The notes: generated by a model not told the origin, from the sequence alone. A stretch of DNA of 64,000 bases from Diplolepis rosae (GCA_030998225.1 JAPYXD010000466.1:6923001-6987000); one strand, 5' to 3'. Shown: positions 45,126 to 56,576, counted from the first letter of the stretch. Translations and numbers: made by a program.

Positions 45126-45575
45126 TTGTTTGCCCTTCACTATCGCAAGCAACAAATAAGAAGAAAAAAGTTGACAAACATTCTCAACCGTACGCTGCAG
45201 CAGGAGACGGTTGGATGGAATGGTATAGAGATCATGAGGAAAAGAAACTCGCAATTTAGCTTGAAAAAAAAAGAAAGGGTAAAGCTGAAAAAACAGCAAC
45301 AAGAAGGAAAATCAGTGTTGGCAAAAATTTAGAAGGAGAAAGCAATAGAATAAGCAAAGAAAAAGACGGAGGAGCATGCTGAGTTTGATACGATTAAGAA
45401 AGAGAAGCAGATTGAAAAAGCGAAACGAAAGCAAGAATCAAAAGAGAGGAAAAAGCTGAAAAGGAAAAACGAAGACAAGAAAATCGAAAAGCAGAAGCAG
45501 TTGAGAATCAAACACTGACCAAGAAGAAGAAGACAGAAAAGGCCAAAGCAATCGACGAAGATATTAACGATGACT
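45126..45575 (+). pseudogene. Lys/Glu-rich coding relic, coiled-coil type
   Basis: Immediately after the foldback a frame reads 'YAAAGDGWMEWYRDHEEKK', then a stop and a long Lys/Glu/Arg-rich stretch ending near 45575 with a stop. It looks like the basic coiled-coil tail found at the C-terminus of some DDE transposases, for example pogo/jerky-like proteins. The antisense frame 45329-45625 is its shadow. Frames are broken, so no product is expected. Confidence 0.4.
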
Positions 45576-45989
45576 AGCGCTCGTATGCGTTGAAATTCAA
45601 TAATGAAATAATTTATGTTTAACACAAATATTGATTGATTGTATTAAAAAGTTCGTTAAAAACAAAAATAAACGTGTTACATATTGTTTCAATTAATGTA
45701 CTTTTAATAATTATCTTGTCCGGAGACTCGAGCATGCATTTCCGGCCACTCACGCAATCACATTTGACTTGTCCGGGGACTGGCACACGTATATCAATCA
45801 TCATAATTCTTTTATATTATCAAAATTGATGACTCAAAACCATTATCAAGTATGTTTTTGTGAATAAAATGATATCATTAATATTTCTACTATGATAAAT
45901 TAATAATAGATTGCAATTTCATAGAAAGGTTTATTATTTTTACCGCTCTGATGTCTTAAGTGTCCGAGGACTGGTGCATTTACCTAATA

Positions 45990-46560
45990 TCTGCTAAATA
46001 AAATAATGACTTGACACTATAAAAGAAAACAAATTTTGACGTCAATTGGTAAAGTAAAGTGAATAAAAACACATAATTAAGAAAAATACTGCCATTTGAT
46101 AGGTATATAGTTTTCGTTTTTTGGAAAATTAAACTAAATGTGCGTTTCTTTTTTTTACAAAATTGAGATATTTTTCTCCACAATAAATTACCAATGATGA
46201 TAAGGAGGACAAATAAATTACAAAATATCCCATTAGAGGAACTCTATGCCGGATTCATGAAGCCAAATATTTATTTCACTGACTTTTTCTAAACTTTCAC
46301 ACAACTTATTAAACATACAAACAGATGAAAAGAAAGAATATTTGAGGTATGTATTTTTCTAGAAGACGTTTTTTCGAAGAGTCATATTTTGAATATTTTT
46401 ATATTTTTTAAATTCTATGTAGAAAAAAGTGGGAAGTTTTCATAATAATTTGTACTATTTAGCTTACAATTTTTTACGTAAATATGCGTAACAAGATATG
46501 TTCTATTTCAATTACATTAAATTCTCATTAAATTCAACTCAACCTGATATTTTATTTTAG
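45990..46560. other. AT-rich gap ending in a polypyrimidine acceptor-like tract
   Basis: No gene seen. The last bases, ATTTTATTTTAG, look like a 3' splice site for the adjacent candidate exon. Confidence 0.4.
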
Positions 46561-46617
46561 TTAAAAGAATGGGCCAAGAAAAACGACCATGGGTACAGCT
46601 AATGCGCTATGAACGTG
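46561..46617 (+). CDS. Candidate host first coding exon
   Basis: TTTTATTTTAG precedes and GTAAGT follows a 57-base segment with an ATG at 46569 that reads MGQEKRPWVQLMRYER, ending in phase 1. The composition is less AT-rich than its neighbours. The product is not recognised. A possible next exon after TTTCAG at 47225 does not stay open in this phase, so the rest of the gene, if real, lies outside the recognised parts. Confidence 0.3.
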
Positions 46618-46778
46618 GTAAGTTTATTCACGCAAGATGATGAAAATTTCGTTATTCAGGATTAAGAAATAGTGTAATGTGATCCGTAAGAAATCCAATT
46701 TAATATAATTATTAATTATTTGTAGTATTGTATGTATATTTAAATCAAGCTTACGTTCAAAATGATCTCTTTGTTATA

Positions 46779-47092
46779 CACTCGAGATTCCCTATAACGA
46801 GAAGCTCGAGCATCGGAGACCTCTCTGCATCGAGCGCGAGAGGGATCCCCTCCATATCCTACTTGTTGCTTTGCGCTGTTATGCGCATTATATGATGCGT
46901 GCGCAGTCAGTCTGTCAGTGATTCCATGTGAATAATTGTATGTACATAGTTAAAAAGCGTATTAAATAGATTTTTGCGAGTATTCAACATGGAATTGACT
47001 TATTTGACGGTGAGTACTCAAAATACTAAAAATATAATAATATAATAATAAAAATATCTATGCTTACCAGGTGTTATAGGGAGTCTCGAGTG
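46779..47092. repeat. 314-bp MITE, CACTCGAGA-TCCCTATAAC ends, TA duplication
   Basis: Left CACTCGAGATTCCCTATAAC and right GTTATAGGGAGTCTCGAGTG form the TIR. TA lies at 46777-46778 and 47093-47094. A short ATG with a GTGAGT donor-like site inside (46989) is ascribed to the element. Confidence 0.82.
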
Positions 47093-47094
47093 TA

Positions 47095-47798
47095 CTACTT
47101 TTGATCTATATATAAAAAGAAAATTATAAATAAAAACTATTTAATATTTAATTCGGAATCAATATATTAATTAATAAAAAATGAAAAATCAATTGCTGTA
47201 TTGATTCAATATTTTCATCTTTTCAGATCATATAATAAATTCAAGACTGGATATTGGATAACGCAACAAAAAAAGGAAGAAATTTTAAACAAATTTCAAT
47301 GTCGCCTAAAGAGATGTTCGTTCTTCGCCAATGATTTCGTGGTTCAAGCGCCTAATTCGTTTTGCTTTTACTACAATATTGTAAACAATTTTTTCATTGA
47401 ATGATCAGTGATTTGAAAGATTTCCTAAAAGTTGTTTTGCGTAAATGACAATTTTCTACCTGCGATATATAGATAAAAATACTCATGATGTGATTATATA
47501 TGTTACATTTTTGCGAGATATTTTCTCCATGAATGGGAATGCAATACTATTCTTATCATTCAAATGATTTGTGATTATAGAAAAACTGTGGCTGCGTTTG
47601 ACAAGATATAGGAATAACTTCTTATATGTAGTGAATAATCGACAATTTTATGCGGTTACTTTTCAATTTTACTGTTATAATTGACATTTTTTGTGATTTT
47701 GTGATGATATAGACTTTAACTATATATACTATATACTATAATATATATACTAATATTGTAATGATATATACTACATACTCTCTCAATTAATTTATTTT
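47095..47798. other. AT-rich gap with one open frame
   Basis: After an acceptor-like TTTTCAG at 47225 a frame encodes KFKTGYWITQQKKEEILNKF and ends FFIE. It is unrecognised and could be an exon or chance. Confidence 0.3.
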
Positions 47799-48467
47799 AT
47801 GAAAAATTCAAGAATTCTATTTAAAATTAATATTAGATACATAATGGCTGACTACAAATTTCAAGTGAATTGGTTGAGGCGTACAGATACTTTAGGTTAC
47901 GAAATTGGAGCCTGGTGTAGTAAAAGCACTGAACAAGAATATCATGCATTTTGCTCTGTCTGCGTCAAAAGTTTTTCACATGCTAAAAAGGGCATTCAAG
48001 ATAATCTTGAGCATCCCTCGACTGATATTCATAGAAAAAGTGCGTTAGATAAACTTCATTGTAACCAATTAAGGTTAAAAGCGATTTTTGCATCCGGAAG
48101 TGCGAAGTCTTCGGAAAAACCAATCCTATTGTGGTCTGTACGCGATGCGCCTTTGAAAGCTGAGATTATCTGGATAATTAATAATATCCATTGTAATATG
48201 TCTGCAAACTCTTGTGATGGCTTAGAATTCACGTATCAAGCTATGTTCCCAGATTCGGAAATCGCTAAAAAGTTTTCGCTCGGTCCTACGAAATTTCGTT
48301 ACTTAATCACAGATGCACTGAGAGAAATTCTATTAGTTATGTTGACTAAAAGGTCACAACTATATATTTTTAGTAAGCAGTACCTAAAATTTTGTAAATG
48401 CTACTAATTTTTTTTGTAAAATTGATCAAATTCATTTATTTTCAGGAATGTAAATATTTTATTTCCA

Positions 48468-49229
48468 CACCGAAAAAATAGCATACTTACTTCTAGTATG
48501 TCGACATACTAAAAATTTCCTCTAACCTAATATTCTAGCCTTTAGTACATTTTCCTATAACCAGGGTAAATTTCCTCTTATTTTCAGTATGTGTCGTCTT
48601 AAATTTAGTACATATCCCCATACTGTGGAAAGGTGCATATCAGAGATATCGTGAACTAATAAGTAACATGACCGGTCAGTGAACAGATATCTGATGTGCA
48701 GTATGCGCCACGTGGTGCTAAGAACACTAAAATCAACTAAAATGGACACTGTGGAAATGTGGTTGAAAAAAAATAATTTAGAAGAACTTATTGATAGATT
48801 TTCAAGTAAGTTTATATAAAATGTTATATAAAAATAGAGAGGAAAATAAGAAAATTTTTAAACTTGATTTTTATCCATTTAAAAAAATGTCAGAGAAAAT
48901 GAAAATCCGGCTTATTTTTCTCTAGTTTTTAATATATTAGGTCAAAAACTAACTAGCATGCGAAGGTTTCGGGGCCTCACGGAAGACCTAATCAAAGAAT
49001 TCATTTCGGAAGTTGAAATTAGAGTTGAAGTGTCGGAATGCCTGGCGATTTTGAAAGCAGTACATGCTGTTATAAGTGTAATACATACTATCTTTAAAAG
49101 AGGGAAAAATACTTATAATAAGAGGATTTTCCTCTTCAAAATAGAAGATATACTAGCCGCGTATTTTAGTATAAAATATACTATATATTAGTATAATATA
49201 CTAAAAGTAAGTATGCCATTTTTTCGGTG
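48468..49229 (+). mobile_element. TIR element carrying a spliced SAM-like gene
   Basis: The ends CACCGAAAAAATAGCATACT and (minus) CACCGAAAAAATGGCATACT are inverted over about 30 bases. CA occurs on both sides (48466-48467 and 49230-49231). The element interrupts the hAT pseudogene. At 762 bp it is short, and its only ORF is the SAM-like gene below. Its tip resembles the CACGGAAAAAATA elements at 11537 and 23043. Confidence 0.78.
48742..49191 (+). CDS. Two-exon SAM-like domain protein, 109 residues
   Basis: Exon 1 (48742-48805) reads MDTVEMWLKKNNLEELIDRF and ends at GTAAGT in phase 1. The intron ends TTTTTCTCTAG at 48925. Exon 2 (48926-49191) joins in frame and carries GLTEDLIKEFISEVEIRVEV then a stop in the right TIR. 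'W-L-K-N-LEELID-F' followed by 'LTEDLIKEFI' is the helix 1 / helix 4-5 pattern of SAM protein-interaction domains. The middle helices diverge. Total coding length is 330 bases including the stop. Being enclosed by TIRs, it is either a transposon gene or a captured exon pair. Function unknown. Confidence 0.5.
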
Positions 49230-49231
49230 CA

Positions 49232-49990
49232 TATGCAATATTTCGTGTGCAAACATGACTTGCAATTCTTTGGTAATAGTAAACTTCAGGATATAATTGT
49301 ACAGACGAATTAGATTTCACCTGCTTATCAACTGTTTTGAATCGTTTTGAAATCGTTACATATATTGATTTCTTAAAATTTTGTTTTTTTTCTTCATCAA
49401 AATGAGAAGAATTAAATCATGGTAATTTTAAAGTATAATTGTACACTGTTGTGCAGTTTTTGATGAAAAACCTCTCAACAATTATCATCCTTTGTGACAT
49501 TTTGAAAAACAATAATTAAAAAAGTTTTTCTCCTAAACAATTCTAACCTAAGAAAGTTCCCATCGACATTAACAAAAATAAAATAGATAGAATGGTAAAT
49601 TTAACATTTTTTTCAATGTTGCAATTACTATTTTAATCATGTTTGGATGAAAAAAATTAATCAGTTTCTAATTAAGATATTGGAATAGTTTTTGATACAA
49701 CTTTTCTCCGTTATGTCGAAAAAATATATATTTTTGTAATACCTACACTGGACAAATAGTAAAAGCAATTAACGCAATTAGTAAGTTTTACAAAAACGTA
49801 TTGGTAACATGTGATACAATGTGGGAATGCATGAAAATAGTCGCGGCTACAAAACGGACCGACTAATCGGATTTTGTAAGTTTTACTAAAAATTTTAATC
49901 ATTACTACTCAGTTAATATTGCTGTAAGAACTAAGGTGCTTAGATGATACAGACTAAAAAATATACTTGTGATCCTTTTTTACAAAATAA
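49232..49990. other. Gap inside the hAT pseudogene
   Basis: AT-rich, no boundary recognised. It probably contains an intron or further insertion of the hAT element. Confidence 0.35.
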
Positions 49991-51762
49991 ATAGGTAACC
50001 ACGACTAATACTTTCTCTCAGTGTGGTTTAGCGCCGTATTATGAAGAAAGATTAATAGAAGATGTAGAAAAAAGCCCAGGATTTATACTTTTGTTTGATG
50101 AAACCACGAATTCAGAATTCTGAAATAATCGCAAGATATCTGAAAGATTCTGTACAAAATTTGACCAAGGAGAAATTGATAATATTAGATTCGGACGGTC
50201 CAAACGTAAACAAAGCAGTCTGGAATCTAATGAATAATGACATGTTCAAATGTCGTAGTAAAGGATTGCTGAATATAGGAACATGTAATTTACACGTAGT
50301 AAACAATTCGTTTGTTCTAGCTCTTTCTGAATTCGGTTCAGATGCTAGTGAATTTGCAATAGAAGTCTACTATTTTTTTCACACTGAGCCAGTTCGACGT
50401 GAAGATTATAAAAGAACTCATCACTTAAAGAAAGTACCAAAACATCGTTTCATAAAACATTCTAGTATTCGCTGGTTGACATTGAAAAGAAGTGTTATGC
50501 GTTTAGATGAACAATGGCCAGCTTTTACAGAATACTTCCTGAAATTTCTGCCAAATAAACCAGGAGCAAGCAAGTCAGTACTCACAAGTGTACGGTATAC
50601 TTCTATTTGAAAGTTCTTAAGACAAACTGATATGTCTGTACGATTACGTTTTGTTGCAAGCAGCGCCGAACTCTTTGAAAACTTTTTTCAGCTGTTTCAA
50701 AAAGAAGAGTCTTTGATCCACGTGCTATTTGGAAAAATTGAAACTTTGATACTTACACTCGCAGGCCGCATTTGCACTGCAGAAAGTTTACTAAATTTCA
50801 AGAGTAATCTTTTGAAATCGGAGCAGCTTTTCGAGAAAAAAAATTTTGTTGATGTGCAGGCAATCATTCTTGACGAAGATGTCAAGAATTACACATCCTA
50901 AAAAAATCATCGCTAAAAGCGCATCCTCATTCAAGTATTTTATATGTTTGCCGATGTTTGCAGTCAAAGAGGATTCGAAACAAATACAGTGCCCAAGATA
51001 TTTTTAAAATCGCAGAGCAACTACCTCTTCGAAGTATTTCCTATAGTAAATTGTCTGATGAGTGGAAGCTTCTTCAGCTAGAAGAATTACTAGAGTTTAA
51101 AAATGATGAACGAATAGATCACTATTGGGTGGAGAATGTTTTTAAAAAATAAATCTGTACCAGCAGTTCAAAATACCCGTTGATTGCTCAAGTAGTTAAA
51201 ATATCTTTGTCTTTATCACACGGGAATGCGGAAGTAGAGAGAGGATTTTAAAAATCCAAATTAGTATTAACAAAAGATAAGACGAGTATGGGTGAGCAAA
51301 CTTTGAACGCACGATTAACAATACACGATGCGACAAAACGCTTTAAAGGTAAGCTTCATCTACTTACAATTACAGATACTTTAGTAACCAAGGTATATTC
51401 AGCGCGTCAATCCTACATGTACGTTCAACGTAGCTTTATGATTTGAAGACATTTTTAATACATTTTACTGAAATTTCCATCAAAATTTATAAGAAAACAG
51501 TCTATGGCCGAAGATCGTGAAAAGTGTCCAAAACTGCCATATTGGGTTTTCAGTTGTTTTTCGCACTAAAATCGATTCGGCTCCGGTCTAAAAGGTTACA
51601 TGTCAATTATTTAAACAAAATAAGATGGTATTATAGTGTCTGGTGCATTAAAGTGTCATAAAAAACTGAAAGTCTGTTAATTTGACAGTCGTTGCGTTTA
51701 TGCATAATTGTGCCCGCTTTTTTGTTGGAATAGCCTCAGAATTGTATTTTCCCAGATTGAAA

Positions 51763-52904
51763 ATGGTCAAGCGAAAGGAAATATCTGTCGATAAACGGGC
51801 CCAAATCATTATTTGCAAAAAACAGGCAAAAACTATCGAGAAATAGCCAAAATATTGAAAATATATTTGTGTTCAGTTCATACGGCCATAAGAAGATATC
51901 AGGAAACTGGACAAAATACTAACAGAAAACGATCTGGTTGACCAAGAAAGACAAATAAAAGAATTGACAAAAAAATATATACAATAAGTAAGGGAAATCG
52001 ACAGAAATCTGCATCAGAAATTCGTGCTGAAATCAATGAAGACTTGAATTCACCAATATCGCTCACGAAAGTCAAAGGCCGGCTTACAGAAAAAGGTATG
52101 ATTGGACGCATTGCTGTCAGAAAGCCACTTCTACGGCCAGTAAATAAACAAAAAAGACTGAAATTCGCTCAAGAACATGTCGACTGGAAGATTGATCAGT
52201 GGAAATCAGTTTTATGGACAGACGAATCAAAATTCGAACTTTTCGGTAGCCATCGGCGTCAATATGTTTGCAGAAAAGTCAATGAAAGATTCAAACCAGA
52301 TTGTATTATGCCAACTGTGAAGCATGGCGGTGGCTCGGTAATGGTTTGGGGCTGTTTCAGCCACGCTGGCGTTGGTCAACTTAAAGAAATTGAAGGAATT
52401 ATGAAAAAAAAGCAGTATCACAGTATACTCCAACGCCATGCAATACCATCTGGCATGAATTTAATTGGTCGTGGATTCATTTTCCAACAAGGTAACGATC
52501 CGAAACATACATCAAAACTTTGTACTTCTTACTTGGAACAAAAAAAAAGTCGCAGGTGACCTTAATATAATGGAATGACCGCCTCAATCCCCCGATTTAA
52601 ATCCCATCGAGCTATTGTAGGTAAAATTGGACCGACGTGTGAGAGATCTAAAGCCAACAAGCCTTTCTGTCAGTGGCTCAACTCCGATTATGCGGGAAAT
52701 CAAACCTTCCGTAAAAACGAATTGCAAAAGAAAAATTAATGCAGTCGTAAGTACTATACCGCAAAAAAAAGTAACGCAAATAGAAGAATCGTTTTTTTTT
52801 GTAAACCTCACAATCGATCGAGTAAAATTGATTAAATGCGAATATATTTCTCATACCACCAAGCGTCTGGTTAAGAAACAAATTAGGATGCAAGAACTTT
52901 TGTA
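51763..52904 (+). pseudogene. Tc1-like transposase (second family), catalytic Asp lost
   Basis: Begins MVKRKEISVDKRAQIIICKK, frameshifts near 51825 and has a stop near 51937. The frame 52044-52559 shows SVLWTDESKFELFG with the first Asp and MPTVKHGGGSVMVWGCFSHA, then FIFQQGNDPKHTS, where G replaces the catalytic Asp of QQDND. After another frameshift comes SPDLNPIELL with the Glu, followed by 'LDRRVRDLKPTSLSVSGSTP' and a C-terminus to 52904. It is unrelated at family level to the Tc1 at 38497. No clear TIR pair was found. Confidence 0.85.
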
Positions 52905-53589
52905 ATCGCTCTTTTTTACGTATTTCTACATATGTTTAAAATAAACACGTTTTTTTAATTAAATGTGTGTATTGGAAACTAGCAAATTACTTTCCTATTG
53001 TTTTTATTTACCACATAGCCTCATTTTTTATTTACAAAAATAACTAACTAAAAATTCCACTGTTTTCCTCTATCTAAAAGCCTGGGCTACTTTTCGCTAC
53101 TTTTTTTAGACACTGGGGCTACTTTTTGCTACTTTTTTTGAGGTCACAAAGCAGTGCGAGGTCTGTAAACTCTGCTAATAAAACAGAAGTCATCAATTGA
53201 GCCTGAAGATGTGTCATGTCTGTAAGTCTCAAAAACATTTGGAACACGATATTAATTTTAATAGACATTACTATACAAGTGGTAAATTAAAACTAATAGA
53301 TTTGTATATTATGAAACATTAATATTTTAACATAGATGTTACGGACATGTGGTGACAAGGGGCGCGAGGCTGCAGGGGACGGCCCTGGTCCTGTAGGAGG
53401 ACGAGATCCACCGAGAAACCTCGAAGGGAGGAGTCTTCGCTGTTCGTTGTCGTCTGTCGTCGAGTTGTCGTCAGCGGCAGGAGTTGCTGTTCCCTTTAGC
53501 CTCGTTTTGTACTAGAGGAAGTTTTGTCGTCTGACTATAAAAATGGTGTCCGGTCCGCTCTTATGGTTCTGTTGAAATACGCGATGGTA
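52905..53589. other. Gap; CG-rich block 53340-53560
   Basis: A TTTTTGCTAC / TTTTCGCTAC repeat at 53085-53140 may be the Tc1 end. The CG-containing stretch 53340-53560 lies at the C-terminal end of the mariner relic and is unassigned. Confidence 0.35.
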
Positions 53590-54252
53590 TCATTCAAAGT
53601 ATTGCCCATCGTTAGCTACAACTTTTGCCCATCTTTCTGGTAGAGCTCGAATACCGTTGAGGTAAAAGTATTCATCTTTTAAGGCTATCCACGAATCAAG
53701 CCATTTTTCGATGTCTTAATATGAGCAGAATAGCTGATCAGCCAGACCATGTGCCATCGACCGGAACAAGTAATAATCGGACGGCGCAATATCTGGGGAA
53801 TACGGTGGGTGGGGTAGGACTTCTCATTTGAACGTTTCCAGGTAGGTTTTAACGGGTTCGGCAACGTGAGGCCGAGCGTTGTCATGCTGTAAAATCACTT
53901 TTTCGTGCCTCTGCTCGTATAGTGGCTGTTTTTCGCGCAGTACTCAGCTCAAACGCATCAATTACGTTCGATACCGTTCCCCAGTGATGATTTCGTTCGG
54001 TTTCAACAGCTTATAATAAATAACATCAGCGTCTTCGAAGGTTTTTGGCCTTTCTTCACGCGGACGGTCGTCAACATTAAAATCACCGTCTTTGAAGCGA
54101 CAGAACCAATCATGTCACGTTGTTTCATTCAGAGTAGCATCTCCGTAAACTTTTTGGAGCTCTCGATGCGCTTCAGCCGCCGTTTTCTTCGAATGAAAGA
54201 AGCAAATCAACACTTCCCGCAAATGACGATTATTTGGCACAAAGTCAGACAT
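53590..54252 (-). pseudogene. Mos1-like mariner transposase, internally deleted
   Basis: Starts MSDFVPNNRHLREVLICFFH at 54252 with 'SKKTAAEAHRELQKVYGDAT', typical of the mauritiana-like subgroup. After 'RPKTFEDAD' it jumps to 'VIYYKLLKPNE', omitting the second helix-turn-helix and first catalytic Asp. It continues with LQHDNARPHVAEPVKTYLE and SPDIAPSDYYLFRSMAHGLA, and ends near DGQYFE. Several in-frame stops are present. This is a different subfamily from the 289-1352 element. Confidence 0.85.
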
Positions 54253-55080
54253 TTTCACACAACCAAAAGTATTTTTCAAAATTAAAGTATTTTTAATTTA
54301 ATATACACGGAAAAAAATTAACGGAAACATTACCTTACTTGCCGGAAATCGCAAGACATACATTAAAAGTATCTTTAATTCAAAGTCGCTTTTATTATTT
54401 TTACTTAACTTTAGAAATTTATACTAATCTTCTCTAAAGCAATTCCTATGTGTATGGTAAAAATAATAAGTATTCTTATTTACTGTGAAAGGTTTTTGAA
54501 GTTTACATTACACTTGGGAGCATCTTACCGCCGCGTATGGGAAAAACGGCTTTACGTTTGGCATCATTCTTGCTTTCATGGCGGGAATCGTGTGCGTGAG
54601 CATGTGAAACGATGTGTGTGATATATTAAATTTTGATTGTTTAATTCTGCGCGCAAACGTAAAACATATGCAAATCGTAAACCTTTTAAAAAACGGAAAT
54701 TGATTATTTAAAGTCGCACACAATCTTCTCACAAGCGCTACAAATTGAACTGTGTAGCTTATATATAACTTCGAAAATTTTAAATCTAGCGGTCGTATAG
54801 CGTGTGATACTTTGTCTAATTGAATGCGTTCGATTAAAAAATTTGTGCGCTATATGTATCTGTATAAGTTAGGATGTTAAGTTCATTGAATACATCGTCT
54901 ACTAGCAATCACCGTAATTGAAAATTTATCAGGTAAAATGTTACCAAAAAGCTGACATGAATGAGACAGAAAATTTCTTTTTTTCTTTATGCAAAATGAA
55001 TGGGAGAAATTCCATTTCAGGATGATGCTATTGCTAAAGCATTCAGTGCACTTTCCCGTCCAATATGGGAATTTCTCATA
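54253..55080. other. Gap without recognised gene
   Basis: AT-rich. It contains a lone 'TACACGGAAAAAAATTAACG' tip at about 54304 with no partner found. Confidence 0.35.
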
Positions 55081-55082
55081 CA

Positions 55083-55246
55083 CGGAGAAAAGTAGTTGAA
55101 GTAATTTTACTCAACTTCCCAGCAAATTTAGGACATAAGGACACGTTTGAAGTTATTTAGTATCACTGTAATTATTTGTGATTTGTTAAATGTTCAAAAA
55201 TTAATCAAAGTTGAGTAAAATTCAGAAGTGTAGGGTGAAGTTTCGA
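55083..55246 (+). repeat. MITE arm of the CACGGAGAAAAATAGTT family
   Basis: Matches 35512-35689 in reverse over most of its length. Begins CACGGAGAAAAGTAGTTGAA and includes 'GTATCACTGTAATTATTTGT'. Confidence 0.65.
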
Positions 55247-55408
55247 AGTGTGCATTACGAGGGCTGCTCAATAAGTCCGTGACTTCTCAAAAGATGATGC
55301 TGTTATCATAAATATTGTAGGGAACGACTATGGTTCGTTTACACACTGCGACACGCGCATCTTGCGAACCGACTTAAGTCTATGTCCAAGCGGCAGACAT
55401 GCTTCGCG

Positions 55409-55654
55409 CAGTGTGCTCAGATTGCAAACCGGGGTACCTACAAATACGATTGCACGCCGTATCCGTGTGAAGCGAGTAGGGAGAGATGACACGGCGCGCT
55501 GCTTTTGTTCTTTCCTTGTCGCTCTCGCACGCGAGAACGACTGCTACTACTTCTCCTCATTCTCCTCGCCCCGTCGTCTCGTCCTACTCGCTTCACATGG
55601 ATATGGCGTGCAATCGTGTCTGTAGGTACCCCAGTTTGCAATCTGAGCACACTG
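55409..55654. repeat. hAT-type MITE in the left LTR
   Basis: Inverted ends CAGTGTGCTCAGATTGCAAA. Flanks GCTTCGCG (55401-55408) and GCTTCGTG (55655-55662) form an 8-bp duplication with one change. Arms pair on through 'GGGGTACCTACA' and 'CGATTGCACGCC'. The 87-codon frame 55362-55625 is a read-through. Confidence 0.85.
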
Positions 55655-55735
55655 GCTTCGTGCAAAGTAGTGTTTGGCTAGTCGTCCCGGTAACAAGACT
55701 CACCGTGTAAACATCACGTTATTCTCTGGATATTA

Positions 55736-55741
55736 AATAAA
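55736..55741 (+). terminator. Poly(A) signal of the left LTR
   Basis: AATAAA about 80 bases before the LTR end, consistent with plus orientation of this LTR. Confidence 0.5.
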
Positions 55742-55819
55742 GTTATTTGTTACAAGTTGTGACTCTAACTTATTATTGCTGACCTGGGAAAGTAGATAGC
55801 CCACTAAAGAATCTTCAAT

Positions 55820-55837
55820 TGGTGACCCCGACGTGAT
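55820..55837 (+). other. Primer-binding site, tRNA-Trp type
   Basis: TGGTGACCCCGACGTGAT, complementary to a tRNA 3' end finishing GGGGTCACCA, two bases after the LTR's terminal CA. The same site is used by CsRn1/Kabuki-like Ty3 elements of arthropods and flatworms. Confidence 0.75.
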
Positions 55838-56154
55838 TCTTCACGTTCGACAGAAATGACGCTTAACATAATGGCGTCTGTGGTCAATACCAAAAACGTC
55901 AAATAATTCACTATTTAATGGGACAGCCAACACTACCAATGGAATCTTGACTCCAAAATTTACAAATTCGGATCTGACGTTCCGTGCGACGCTATTGACG
56001 ATTTACCAAGGACTTGAGCATCTCTACAATTTTTAATGAGGTCGACACTCCCTGGATTGATGAAATTTTAAAATTCCAATTATTTCACCTGGATCTTCGT
56101 CATGATTCAGAGAATAACGTTGCATTTAGACGGTGAGTCTTGTTACCGTGACGA

Positions 56155-56316
56155 CAGTGTTCACAGACTGCGCTAGATTTTTGCTCCCACCATGGATACC
56201 ACCAGCTCATTGCGTCTTCCTCATTCAACCAACTTCTGGCAGTGGAGCGAGGAAGAAACCATAAGCTGGTGGGATCCATGGTGGGAGCAAAAATCTTACG
56301 CAGTCTGTGATCACTG
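56155..56316. repeat. hAT-type palindromic MITE in the inverted LTR
   Basis: Tips CAGTGTTCACAGACTGCG / CGCAGTCTGTGATCACTG. Flanks CGTGACGA (56147-56154) and CGGGACGA (56317-56324) are an 8-bp duplication with one change. Arms of about 55 bases pair through 'TTTTTGCTCCCACCATGGAT'. Confidence 0.85.
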
Positions 56317-56576
56317 CGGGACGACTAGCCAAACATAGAGTTCTAAAGAGTTTATGTGACCGAGAATATGTCTGGGAGCACGGGAATATGACTGAGAATT
56401 TCTCTGATGAATGTGCTCTTCGAGAATTTATGAGAATTTAAAAATATTTTTCCGTAACGGTTCAAGCTTACAATTGTTTTTGATAAATGCTTTGTTCTGG
56501 AAGTTCGTGTAACGTGCGCAATAAAAATGGAAAAAAAAGAATATAGTTTGGAATTTTTTCAAAAAAATTATTGATA

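Larger units (their letters stand above)
43486..45984. mobile_element. 2.5-kb element, GGTAAATG-ACCAG ends, TAA duplication
   Basis: GGTAAATGTACCAGTGCTCG at the left and its near complement at the right (CGAGGACTGGTGCATTTACC) form TIRs of at least 25 bases. TAA lies at 43483-43485 and 45985-45987. The interior repeats 'GTGCCAGTC-TC-GACAC' text and holds the foldback 44009-45123. A 3-bp TAA duplication fits Harbinger-like insertion, but no such transposase is visible. Confidence 0.75.
47799..51350 (+). pseudogene. hAT transposase with BED-like finger, fragmented
   Basis: Frame 47799-48407 (202 codons) starts effectively at MADYKFQVNWLRRTDTLGYE. It has a zinc finger of the form C-x2-C...H-x4-H (FCSVCVKSFSHAKKGI then HPSTDIHRKS), then core sequence to 'GPTKFRYLITDALREILL'. 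It resumes at about 49995 after an insertion and a gap, with GFILLFDETTN carrying the first Asp. Then frames 50095-50610 (KLIILDSDGPNVNKAVW, 'KHRFIKHSSIRWLTLKRS'), 50632-50901 and 50958-51152 follow. A final frameshifted 'SLSHGNAEVERGFS' at about 51220-51260 is the hAT dimerisation region. Several frameshifts make it inactive. Confidence 0.8.

Noticed and set aside
45329..45625. Ser/Phe/Cys-rich 98-codon frame on the minus strand
   Set aside because: Antisense of the Lys/Glu-rich coding relic; low complexity.
46989..47009. ATG-led mini-exon with a GTGAGT donor
   Set aside because: It lies inside the MITE 46779-47092 and has no convincing partner exon.
55362..55665. Matching frames on both strands
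   Set aside because: Both read through a hAT-type palindromic MITE, so they mirror each other.
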